Source: RYN-230 sp963829725 (lineage in GTDB: Bacteria; Actinomycetota; Actinomycetes; Streptosporangiales; Streptosporangiaceae). Taken from it: a DNA stretch of 64,000 bases. Positions 35,285 through 43,075 of the stretch are shown here, one piece after another. Where the stretch lies: the NCBI GenBank assembly GCA_963829725.1, contig CAWHJW010000021.1, positions 310,001-374,000 on the forward strand, given 5' to 3'. Made by a program: the position numbers and the translations under genes. Numbering within the stretch: the stretch's first letter is position 1; every line of letters starts with the position of its first letter. Under the pieces are notes generated by a model. The model worked only from the letters and a program-made list of their open reading frames with translations. It searched no databases and was not told the origin of the DNA.

Positions 35285-36652
35285 TTAGCGCTTACCTGAG
35301 CGTCGGCTCCGCGACTGGCGCACCGGCTGCTGCCTGACGATCCTAGTCTCGGGCGCGGCCTCCGGCGTCGGCTCGGGCTCGCTCCGCCCCTTGACCAGCC
35401 GACGCAGCGGGTTGCTGCCATTGCCCCCCGACGCGGCGGGCTTGCCGTTGCTACCGGACGGCGCACCGGCCGGCTTGGCGGGCTTCGCCGCGTCGCCGTT
35501 GCCCGGCTTGGCCGCGCTACCGCCCGGCTGCTTGGCCGGGGTCTTGCGCAGCTGGTTGATCGGCTGCCCACCGGCCTGCCCGGCCGCCGCCTTGGCCGGC
35601 TGGCCCGCCGCCTTAGCCGTCCGGGCCGGACCCTTGGCTGGCTGGCCAGCACCGGCTTCGCCCGCACTGGCCTGATTCCCGGCCTGCGCGCCGGGCTGGG
35701 CCGCGGCCGACTTCGCGGCGGCCTGCTGCCGGGCCGCGGCCCGGCCTGCGGCGGTCACCGGCCCGGCCGGCCTGGCAGGCTCCTTGCCAGCCTGCTTCGC
35801 GGACACCTTGCCCCGGGCGGCCGCTGCGCCTGCGGCGCCGCCGGCCGCCGCGGCCCCCGCCGGGACCGGCGGGGGGAACCGCTTGAACAGCACGTACTGC
35901 TGGCCCAGGGTCCACAGGTTCGTGGTCACCCAGTACAGGACCAGGCCGAACTGCCAGTACAAGCCGGACAGCGCGAACACCGGCACGATGTATTGCATCA
36001 TCTTCTGCGACGACGCCATCGGGTTGTCCGGGTCCACCTGCGGGGTCATCCCGCGCTTCATGCTCTGCCGCACGGTCATGAACGTGGTCGCCGCGCTGAT
36101 CAGGACGAAGACGAAGATGACCGCATACTGGGCCTGCCCGACCCCCGGGGCGCGGTACAGCGTGGGCGGGAACAGCGTGGACAGGAAACGGTCCGCGACC
36201 GTTACCCCGAAGATGTGCGCGGTCTGGGCGCTGGCCACGACGGCCGGGGTCAGCCCGTATTTGGGCTCGTCCAGCGAGATGGCCCGGAGCACCGCGAACA
36301 GCGCGAAGAACACCGGCAGCTGGGCAACGAGCGGGAGACAGCCGGCCAGCGGGTTGGCGCCGTTCTCCTTGTACAGCTTCATGGTTTCTTCGTTGAGCTT
36401 CTGACGGTCGTTCTTGTACTTCTTCTTCAGCTCGGCGACCTGCGGGGCGAGCGCCGTCATCTTCCTGGTGGCGTGCATCTGCTTGATGAACAGCGGCACC
36501 AGCAGGAGCCGCATCAGCACCACGAGGAACACGATCGTCAGTGCCCAGGCCCACCCGCTGGACGGGCCGAAGATCGCGCCCAGCCCAGCGTGCAGGCGCA
36601 TGATTACCCACGCGACCGCGTCATACAGCGGGTTAAGCAGCGGGATACTCAC
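35285..36652 (-). CDS. yidC: Membrane protein insertase YidC (Oxa1 family)
   Basis: A 455-residue insertase. The Oxa1 core covers residues 1-270 with helices around YDAVAWVIMRLHAGLGAIFG, AWALTIVFLVVLMRLLLVPL, then the cytoplasmic hairpin KKKYKNDRQKLNEETMKLY and NPLAGCLPLVAQLPVFFALF. The last 180 residues are a Lys/Ala/Pro-rich tail ending SRSRRSGKR, probably ribosome- or RNA-binding. It overlaps yidD by four bases and lies in the rpmH-rnpA-yidD-yidC-jag series. Confidence 0.95.
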   Translation of the reverse strand: MSIPLLNPLYDAVAWVIMRLHAGLGAIFGPSSGWAWALTIVFLVVLMRLLLVPLFIKQMHATRKMTALAPQVAELKKKYKNDRQKLNEETMKLYKENGANPLAGCLPLVAQLPVFFALFAVLRAISLDEPKYGLTPAVVASAQTAHIFGVTVADRFLSTLFPPTLYRAPGVGQAQYAVIFVFVLISAATTFMTVRQSMKRGMTPQVDPDNPMASSQKMMQYIVPVFALSGLYWQFGLVLYWVTTNLWTLGQQYVLFKRFPPPVPAGAAAAGGAAGAAAARGKVSAKQAGKEPARPAGPVTAAGRAAARQQAAAKSAAAQPGAQAGNQASAGEAGAGQPAKGPARTAKAAGQPAKAAAGQAGGQPINQLRKTPAKQPGGSAAKPGNGDAAKPAKPAGAPSGSNGKPAASGGNGSNPLRRLVKGRSEPEPTPEAAPETRIVRQQPVRQSRSRRSGKR

Positions 36653-36999
36653 GAACTAGCTCCTTGCGATGGGGGCGACAGCCGCCCGACGCGGCGGGGG
36701 GGTACCGGGTCAAAGCCGCCCGGGTGAAACGGATGGCAGCGGCCGATCCGGTGCACCGCCAGCCACGAGCCCCGCAGCGCGCCGTGCACGCGCACCGCCT
36801 CCAGGGCGTAGGCACTGCATGATGGCGCGAACCGGCACCTGGCGCCCAGCATTGGGCTGATGAACCTGCGGTAGCCGCCGACCAGGCCGATCAGGATGGC
36901 GGCCGCCAGCGAGGGAGGGTCATGCCGTAGCCCGGCCGCACCACCCCCTGGGGCCACCCGGCCCGGGTGCGGCGGGCTGGCCCCGCCGGAGCTGGTCAT
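36649..36999 (-). CDS. yidD: Membrane protein insertion efficiency factor YidD
   Basis: A 116-residue member of the YidD family: GGYRRFISPMLGARCRFAPS, CSAYALEAVRVHGALRGSWL and RIGRCHPFHPGGFDPVPP. The four cysteines and the conserved GG(F/Y)DPVP end identify it. It overlaps rnpA by ATGA upstream and yidC downstream, implying translational coupling. The first 30 residues form a Gly/Pro-rich extension. Confidence 0.94.
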   Translation of the reverse strand: MTSSGGASPPHPGRVAPGGGAAGLRHDPPSLAAAILIGLVGGYRRFISPMLGARCRFAPSCSAYALEAVRVHGALRGSWLAVHRIGRCHPFHPGGFDPVPPRRVGRLSPPSQGASS

Positions 37000-37358
37000 C
37001 GGCTCAGCGCCCCCGCCTGCCGCCGGAGCAGTGTGTCAATCACCAGGTCGAGTTCGGCGGCGAGATCCGCCTGGCGCGCGGTCCCGGCCCGCGGATTCGC
37101 ACGGACCACAAGCAGGCTACCTGGCGGCAGTGACTCGATGCGTCCGCGCACCAGCTCGCGCAGCCGGCGACGGACCTTGTTCCGCACCACCGCGCCACCC
37201 ACCGCGCGGCTCACGATGAACCCGGCCCGGGCAGGCTCGTCCGCCCCCGGCTGCACCAGCAGATGCCCGGTCAGCAGGGTCCGCCCGGTCCGGCTGCCGC
37301 CCCGCACAACGGCGGAGAAATCCTCGCGCCGCCGGATCCGGGCTGCTGCGGGAAGCAC
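36996..37358 (-). CDS. rnpA: RNase P protein component
   Basis: A 120-residue basic protein. It begins MLPAAARIRRREDFSAVVRG and carries the RNR motif VVRNKVRRRLRELVRGR that binds RNase P RNA. It supports 5' processing of tRNA precursors. GTG 37358 is preceded by GGAGGTCACCC. It lies 36 bases after rpmH. Confidence 0.95.
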   Translation of the reverse strand: MLPAAARIRRREDFSAVVRGGSRTGRTLLTGHLLVQPGADEPARAGFIVSRAVGGAVVRNKVRRRLRELVRGRIESLPPGSLLVVRANPRAGTARQADLAAELDLVIDTLLRRQAGALSR

Positions 37359-37394
37359 GGGTGACCTCCGCTGTCCTGCGCTAGGGCAGGTGAG

Positions 37395-37532
37395 TCAGAC
37401 ACTGACCCGCGCGCGGCCCTTGCGCCGCCGCGCGGCCAGGACGGCGCGGCCGGCCCTGGTCCGCATGCGCAGCCTGAACCCGTGCGTCTTGGCGCGCCGA
37501 CGGTTGTTCGGCTGGAACGTACGCTTGCTCAC
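37395..37532 (-). CDS. rpmH: Ribosomal protein bL34
   Basis: A 45-residue protein VSKRTFQPNNRRRAKTHGFR then LRMRTRAGRAVLAARRRKGR, the complete bL34. GTG 37532 with GGAG ten bases upstream is the family start. It opens the minus-strand rpmH-rnpA-yidD-yidC-jag-rsmG-parA series that runs away from dnaA. Confidence 0.97.
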   Translation of the reverse strand: MSKRTFQPNNRRRAKTHGFRLRMRTRAGRAVLAARRRKGRARVSV

Positions 37533-37880
37533 AGGAAACTCCAGGTGCCGTTCTGGGCTTTGCCCGGCGCGAGGAGTAAACGCGCATGCGGGCATGACCA
37601 CGTTGAAGTGGTTGGGTCTGTTCACGTTACGCGCCCCGCCGGGCACGGGTCAAACCAGGGATGCCCGCCCGGGGCGGGAACACCGCAGTTTGCTCGCCGC
37701 CGCCCAGCCATGAAGCCTAGGCTGTGGACAACCACTCCGGCGGGGGGGAGGCCGGTGCACCGGACTGCCACGTATGCGGCACCGAAACCGCGCGATTCGT
37801 GTACGCCTCGACATCCGGCGTGCACAAGCTGTGGACAAAGCTGTTGATCACATGTGGGGGGCGCGAGGGGTGAACGGTAA
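37533..37880. promoter_or_regulatory. rpmH-dnaA intergenic region with two DnaA boxes
   Basis: Two perfect DnaA boxes TGTGGACAA (reverse complement of TTGTCCACA) lie at 37723-37731 and 37830-37838. The region must hold the divergent promoters of rpmH and dnaA. The boxes before dnaA suggest autorepression by DnaA or part of a bipartite origin. GAGGGG lies ten bases before the dnaA start. Confidence 0.8.
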
Positions 37881-39578
37881 ATGAGCGAAACAGACCTCGC
37901 GGAGGTATGGGCCAGATCACTGGACGAGCTGGCGACCATGCAGATCGAGCCGCATCAGCGGGCCTGGCTCCGGCTTACCCGGCCGCTGGGCCTGGTGGAG
38001 AACACCGCGCTGATCGCCACCCCGAACGAGTTCGTCAAGGAGCAGCTGGAGACGAGGCTGCGCGCCCTCATCACCCACGCGCTCTCCCGGGAACTGGGCC
38101 GCAGCATCCAGCTGGCCGTGACGGTGGACCCCACCGCGATCGCGGCCGCCAGCACCTTCCCGCCGCCCCCCGCACCGGGAGCCGGCCCGGGCGCGCCTGA
38201 CGGCTCCCTGCCGCCGGCGCCGCGGGGATTCGGCGACGCGGACCTGGGCCCGGCCCCGGGGACCAGGCGGCCCGATGGCACGCTCGCCCCCCGGATGCCC
38301 GGGCCTGGGATGCCCGGGCCCATGGCGCCCGGCACGGCCAATGGCAGCGGCCCGGCCATGCCGCCAGGCCCGGCCGGGGGATACCCGGGGCGGCCCCCGC
38401 AGCCCGGCCACGACGGGTCCCGCCCGGCGGCGGGCCTGGCCCCGGGCGGCTCTCCCGGCACCGGCCCGTTCGACCCGCTGGCCAGCCGGCCGCACCACTC
38501 CGGGGCCCAGGTGCCGCTGCCCGGCACGCCCCGGCCGACCCAGGCCCGGCTGAACCCCAAGTACACCTTCGAGACGTTCGTCATCGGCTCCAGCAACCGG
38601 TTCGCGCACGCGGCCGCGGTCGCGGTCGCCGAAGCGCCGGCCAAGGCCTACAACCCGCTGTTCGTCTACGGCGACTCCGGGCTGGGCAAGACCCACCTGC
38701 TGCACGCGATCGGGCATTACGCGCAGAGCCTCTACCACGGGGTCAAGGTCCGCTACGTCAGCTCGGAAGAGTTCACCAACGACTTCATCAACATGATCCG
38801 GGACGGCAAGCAGGACGGATTCCGCCGCCGTTACCGGGACGTTGACGTGCTGCTGGTGGACGACATCCAGTTCCTGGAGAACAAGGAAGGAACGCAGGAG
38901 GAGTTCTTCCACACCTTCAATACCCTGCATAACGCCAGCAAGCAGATAGTGATCTCGAGCGACCGGGCACCCAAGCGGCTGGTCACCCTGGAAGACCGGC
39001 TGCGCAGCCGCTTCGAGTGGGGCCTGATCACCGACGTGCAGCCGCCGGAACTGGAGACCCGCATCGCCATCCTGCGCAAGAAGGCGGTGCAGGAAGGGCT
39101 GAACGCGCCGCCCGAGGCGCTGGAGTACATCGCCAGCCGGATCTCCACCAACATCCGGGAACTGGAAGGCGCCCTGATCCGGGTGACCGCCTTCGCCAGC
39201 CTGAACCGCCAGTCGGTCGACCTCCAGCTGGCCGAGATCGTGCTCAAGGACCTGATCCCGGAGGCGCAGGGGCCGGAGATCACGGCGGCCACCATCATGG
39301 GGCAGACCGCCTCCTACTTCGGGCTGTCCATCGACGACCTGTGCGGCACGTCGCGCTCCCGGGTGCTGGTGACGGCCCGGCAGATCGCCATGTACCTGTG
39401 CCGGGAGCTGACCGACTTGTCGCTGCCGAAGATCGGCCAGCAGTTCGGCGGCCGGGACCACACCACGGTCATGCACGCGGACCGGAAAATCCGCAACCTC
39501 ATGGCCGAGCGGCGGTCGATCTACAACCAGGTAACCGAACTCACCAACCGGATCAAACAGCAGGCACGGTCCGGGTGA
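37881..39578 (+). CDS. dnaA: Chromosomal replication initiator DnaA
   Basis: A 565-residue AAA+ initiator. Domain I spans about 1-85; domain II (90-222) is a long Pro/Gly-rich linker, as in Streptomyces. Domain III has Walker A GDSGLGKT (264-271) and Walker B VDVLLVDDIQFL. Domain IV ends with the DNA-binding signature FGGRDHTTVMHADRKI. It melts oriC and loads the helicase. The next element is oriC itself. Confidence 0.98.
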   Translation: MSETDLAEVWARSLDELATMQIEPHQRAWLRLTRPLGLVENTALIATPNEFVKEQLETRLRALITHALSRELGRSIQLAVTVDPTAIAAASTFPPPPAPGAGPGAPDGSLPPAPRGFGDADLGPAPGTRRPDGTLAPRMPGPGMPGPMAPGTANGSGPAMPPGPAGGYPGRPPQPGHDGSRPAAGLAPGGSPGTGPFDPLASRPHHSGAQVPLPGTPRPTQARLNPKYTFETFVIGSSNRFAHAAAVAVAEAPAKAYNPLFVYGDSGLGKTHLLHAIGHYAQSLYHGVKVRYVSSEEFTNDFINMIRDGKQDGFRRRYRDVDVLLVDDIQFLENKEGTQEEFFHTFNTLHNASKQIVISSDRAPKRLVTLEDRLRSRFEWGLITDVQPPELETRIAILRKKAVQEGLNAPPEALEYIASRISTNIRELEGALIRVTAFASLNRQSVDLQLAEIVLKDLIPEAQGPEITAATIMGQTASYFGLSIDDLCGTSRSRVLVTARQIAMYLCRELTDLSLPKIGQQFGGRDHTTVMHADRKIRNLMAERRSIYNQVTELTNRIKQQARSG

Positions 39579-40013
39579 ACAAGCACAGAACAGCGCCGCC
39601 CGTCACAATCAGTACACACAGGCTGTGGAAATCTCTGTGGATGGTCTTGGGACCAACGGGGGACAACATGCCGAAAGCGGTGGGCGGGCGCGGGGAAACG
39701 GGCCGCGCCGCCACGGCTGCCCCCAGGCCGTCCCGGGGGAAAGGTGCGGCACGCACACCGGCTGTGGACGCAGGATCCGGCGCTGAGCTGGGACGACACC
39801 AGCTATCCCCAGCTTCCACCGTTCCTATTACGACTACGTTCTTCTATCTAGAAGAGAAACTAACTACGCAACAGGCAAGCTGGAACGTGACTCACCACCC
39901 GGCCTGCCAGCTCACATCGAGGTCTGCCCAGCGGGAGCTATACCCGCGGCACGGGCAGCTTGAAACCGGTGCGCGGCCATGCGCCCGCCGGGCAGAAGGG
40001 GAGGCACCTTCCG
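39579..40013. other. oriC: Chromosomal replication origin (oriC)
   Basis: The 435-base non-coding gap between dnaA and dnaN holds DnaA-box-like sequences TGTGGAAAT (39624-39632), TGTGGATGG (39636-39644) and TGTGGACGC (39763-39771), a weak CTATCCCCA (39803), and an A/T-rich stretch at about 39822-39885 (with TTCTTCTATCTAGAAGAG) that is the best candidate unwinding element. Gene strand switches from minus to plus across dnaA, as expected at an origin. Confidence 0.85.
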
Positions 40014-41147
40014 GTGAAGATCCAGGTGGAACGCGATGTGCTGGCGGAGGCCGTGGCCTGGACGGCCCGTGCCCTGCCGGCCCGGCCCGCCGTCCCGGTG
40101 CTGGCGGGCATCCGCCTTCAAGCGGCCGAGGACCTGACCCTGTCCAGCTTCGACTACGACGTCTCCGCGCAGGCCCGGCTCCCGGTGATGACCGAGCAGG
40201 AGGGCGAGGCGCTGGTGTCCGGGCGGCTGCTGTCGGAGATCACCCGCAGCCTGCCGGCCCGCCCGGTGGAGATCCACGCCGACGGCGGCCGCGCCACGCT
40301 CACCTGCGGTAGCGCGACCTTCACCCTGCTCACGATGCCTGCCGAGGACTACCCCTCGCTGCCGGAGATGCCGCCGCCCGCCGGGTCCATCGGCAGTGAC
40401 GCGTTCGCCTCCGCGGTCAGCCAGTCGGCCACCGCGGCTGGCCGGGACGACACGCTGCCCGCGCTGACCGGGGTGCGGATCGAGATCGAGGGCGAGACAC
40501 TGACCCTGGTCTCCACCGACCGTTACCGGCTGGCCGTCCGTGAGCTGCGCTGGACGCCGGCCCGGGCGGACCTCTCCGCCGCGGTGCTGGTCCCGGCGCG
40601 CGCCCTGGCGGATACCGCGCGGGCGCTGACCGCCGGGGCGGAGGTGTCCATCGCGCTGGCGCTGCCGGGCGAGGAAGGCGCCGGCGGCGAAGGCATGATC
40701 GGTTTTGAGGGCGGTGCCCGCCGGACCACGACGCGGCTGCTCGGCGGTGACTTCCCGCGCTACCAGTCGCTGCTGCCCAAGCAGCTGAACGCGGTCGCCG
40801 AGCTGGGCACCGCACCGTTCGCCGAGGCCGTCAAGCGGGTCGCCCTGGTCGCCGAGCGCAACACCGCGGTCCGGCTGTCGTTCTCCGCCGGGCAACTCCT
40901 GCTGGAGGCCGGGACTGGTGACGAGGCGCAGGCCACGGAGGTCATCGACGCCAGTTTCGAGGGGGATGACATTCAGATCGCCTTCAACCCGGCCTACCTG
41001 CTGGACGGGCTGACCGCGCTGGATTCCGACGTCACCCGGGTGTCCTTCACCGAGCCGGGCAAGCCCGCCCTCATCACCGGCAAGCCGGCCCCGGACGAGC
41101 AGCCCGACTACCGCTACCTGCTGATGCCCATCCGCCTGGGCGGCTGA
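40014..41147 (+). CDS. dnaN: DNA polymerase III beta sliding clamp
   Basis: A 377-residue clamp with three repeated domains, beginning MKIQVERDVLAEAVAWTARA. Family marks include ARPAVPVLAGIRL, LVSTDRYRLAVRELRW and the C-terminal YRYLLMPIRL, which forms part of the partner-binding pocket. GTG 40014 has GGGGAGG about nine bases upstream; the open frame back to 39960 is not conserved. Unlike Streptomyces, no gnd-type gene separates dnaN and recF. Confidence 0.96.
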   Translation: MKIQVERDVLAEAVAWTARALPARPAVPVLAGIRLQAAEDLTLSSFDYDVSAQARLPVMTEQEGEALVSGRLLSEITRSLPARPVEIHADGGRATLTCGSATFTLLTMPAEDYPSLPEMPPPAGSIGSDAFASAVSQSATAAGRDDTLPALTGVRIEIEGETLTLVSTDRYRLAVRELRWTPARADLSAAVLVPARALADTARALTAGAEVSIALALPGEEGAGGEGMIGFEGGARRTTTRLLGGDFPRYQSLLPKQLNAVAELGTAPFAEAVKRVALVAERNTAVRLSFSAGQLLLEAGTGDEAQATEVIDASFEGDDIQIAFNPAYLLDGLTALDSDVTRVSFTEPGKPALITGKPAPDEQPDYRYLLMPIRLGG

Positions 41148-41154
41148 ATGCGCT

Positions 41155-41187
41155 GGGGGTTCCGGGGGTCGTCCCCCCGGGCCAGCA
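41155..41187 (+). repeat. Dispersed G/C hairpin repeat, copy 2
   Basis: GGGGGTTCCGGGGGTCG then TCCCCCCGGGCCAGCA. The CCGGGGG / CCCCCGG stem around TCG starts eight bases after the dnaN stop and ends 15 bases before recF. It is nearly identical to copy 3 in coxL2 (63250-63291). It might also act as a terminator or attenuator. Confidence 0.7.
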
Positions 41188-41202
41188 CAGTAATCTCCGA
41201 AT

Positions 41203-42384
41203 GTGCACCTGACCCGCCTCGCGCTCACTGACTTCCGGTCCTATGCGGCGGCGGACCTGGCCCTGGGCCCGGGGGTGACCACCCTGATCGGCCAGAACGG
41301 GCAGGGCAAGACGAACCTGGTCGAGGCGGCCGGATACGTCGCCACCCTGGGCAGCCACCGGGTCAGCGGTGACGCGCCGCTGGTCCGGCGGGGTGCCGAG
41401 CGGGCCATCCTGCGCGCGGCGATCACCTCGGCGGAGCGGGACACGCTGGTGGAGATCGAGATCAACCCCGGCCGGGCCAACCGGGCCCGGGTCAACCGGG
41501 TGCCGGTCCCGCGGCCGCGCCAGGTGCTGGGCATCCTGCGCGCCGTGCTCTTCGCCCCGGAAGACCTGGCACTGGTCAAGGGTGACCCCGAGCAGCGCCG
41601 CCGGTACCTGGACGAGCTCCTGGTTGCCGCGGCGCCCCGGTACGCCGGAGTCCGGTCCGATTATGAGCGGGTGGTGAAGCAGCGCACCGCGCTGCTCAAG
41701 TCGGCCCGTGCCGGGTCACGTGCCTTCGCCCGGGCCGCGCGGGCCGCCGACCCGGGGGATGCGGAACAGCCCGCGGGCCGGGGCCTGGCCGGCTCGCTCG
41801 ATGCCTGGGATGAGCACCTCGCCCGCACCGGCGCCGAACTGCTGGCCGGGCGGCTCGGGCTGACCACGGCCTTGCGGCCGCTGGTAGCCAAGGCCTACGC
41901 CGCCGTGTCCGGTGAGGACGGCAGCGCGGACATCGGCTACCGGCAGCGGGGCCGGGATGACAGCGCGGACGAGCCCGCTGACCGGGAGGCCCTGGGCGGC
42001 TGGCTCCGCGCGGCCCTGGCCCGGTCCCGGCCCGAGGAACTCGACCGGGGCGTCTGCCTGATCGGCCCGCACCGGGACGACCTCGAGCTCAGCATCGGCG
42101 CGCTGCCCGCCCGCGGCTATGCCAGCCACGGCGAGTCCTGGTCGATGGCACTGGCGCTCCGGCTGGCCGGGTACGAGATGCTGCGGGCCGGCGGTGAGGA
42201 TCCCGTGCTGCTGCTGGACGACGTGTTCGCCGAGCTCGACGCGGCGCGCCGGGACCGGCTGGCCAGCCTGGTCGCCGGGGCCGAGCAGGTCCTGGTCACC
42301 GCGGCGGTCCCGGCCGACGTCCCGGCCGGGCTGCAGGGAGAGCGCTTCGAGGTGTCCGAGGGGGCGATCACGCATGCCGGATGA
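41203..42384 (+). CDS. recF: Recombination and replication repair ATPase RecF
   Basis: A 393-residue SMC-like ATPase. It begins MHLTRLALTDFRSYAAADL and has Walker A GQNGQGKTNLVEA, the insert EQRRRYLDELLVAAAPRY, the signature SHGESWSMALALRLAGYEM and Walker B VLLLDDVFAELDAARRDRL. It helps load RecA at single-strand gaps. GTG 41203 is used; no strong ribosome site is visible because the hairpin repeat occupies the leader. Confidence 0.95.
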   Translation: MHLTRLALTDFRSYAAADLALGPGVTTLIGQNGQGKTNLVEAAGYVATLGSHRVSGDAPLVRRGAERAILRAAITSAERDTLVEIEINPGRANRARVNRVPVPRPRQVLGILRAVLFAPEDLALVKGDPEQRRRYLDELLVAAAPRYAGVRSDYERVVKQRTALLKSARAGSRAFARAARAADPGDAEQPAGRGLAGSLDAWDEHLARTGAELLAGRLGLTTALRPLVAKAYAAVSGEDGSADIGYRQRGRDDSADEPADREALGGWLRAALARSRPEELDRGVCLIGPHRDDLELSIGALPARGYASHGESWSMALALRLAGYEMLRAGGEDPVLLLDDVFAELDAARRDRLASLVAGAEQVLVTAAVPADVPAGLQGERFEVSEGAITHAG

Positions 42385-42432
42385 GGAAGCCGCCGGCCGG
42401 CGCCGCGGGGCGGGCGGGATGACGCGGCTGGC

Positions 42433-42972
42433 ATGCCCCCGGCGGAGGGTGCCGCCCGGGACCCGGCCCAGCTGGCCGCCGAGGCACTCGCGAAGGCCAG
42501 GGCGGACGCCCGGGCCCGCGGCCAGTCCCCCGCCGTGCCGCGCCGGGGCACAACCGGGCAGCGGCCGGCGCCCGGCGCCGCGGCGGCGGGTGGGAGGCGG
42601 CCCCGGCGGCCGCGGCGCGAGGATCCGCAGCCGCTGGGCACGGCCATCGCCGGCCTGCTCAGCGACCAGGGCTGGCAGGCAGCGGCAGCGGTCGGCTCCG
42701 TCTTCGGCCGGTGGCCGCAGATCGTCGGCGCCGACCTGGCCGCGCACACCCGGCCGGACCGGCTGGACGGCGGCGAACTGGTGGTGATCGCCGATTCCAC
42801 CGCGTGGGCCACCCAGGTCCGGCTGCTGGCCGGGACGCTCATCCGCCGGGTCAACAGCGAGCTGGGCACGGGCACTGTCACCAGGGTGAAAGTCCGCGGT
42901 CCCGAGCAGCCGAGGCGCCCCGGGGAGTGGCGGGTACGGGGCAGCCGCGGGCCGCGCGACACGTACGGCTGA
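42433..42972 (+). CDS. DUF721/DciA-like protein, probable helicase loader
   Basis: A 179-residue protein. The C-terminal part matches DUF721: AVGSVFGRWPQIVGADLAAH, GELVVIADSTAWATQVRLLA and IRRVNSELGTGTVTRVKVRG. DciA proteins of this family help load the replicative helicase in bacteria lacking DnaC. The N-terminal third is a disordered Ala/Arg-rich tail. It follows recF in the same frame after a 48-base gap and precedes gyrB, the normal actinobacterial order. Confidence 0.88.
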   Translation: MPPAEGAARDPAQLAAEALAKARADARARGQSPAVPRRGTTGQRPAPGAAAAGGRRPRRPRREDPQPLGTAIAGLLSDQGWQAAAAVGSVFGRWPQIVGADLAAHTRPDRLDGGELVVIADSTAWATQVRLLAGTLIRRVNSELGTGTVTRVKVRGPEQPRRPGEWRVRGSRGPRDTYG

Positions 42973-43075
42973 GACAGAGGGTTCCCCCAGGTAAAATAGG
43001 AGTGCGCCCTGGGGCCACGAGGCCGGTCAGGGTTCTCGTGCTGGGCGCACTATTTCTGCCAAGAGGAGCTTGCTC

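Noticed and set aside
37917..39476. A 519-codon open frame on the minus strand opposite dnaA
   Set aside because: DnaA on the plus strand is unmistakable; the antisense product is low-complexity.
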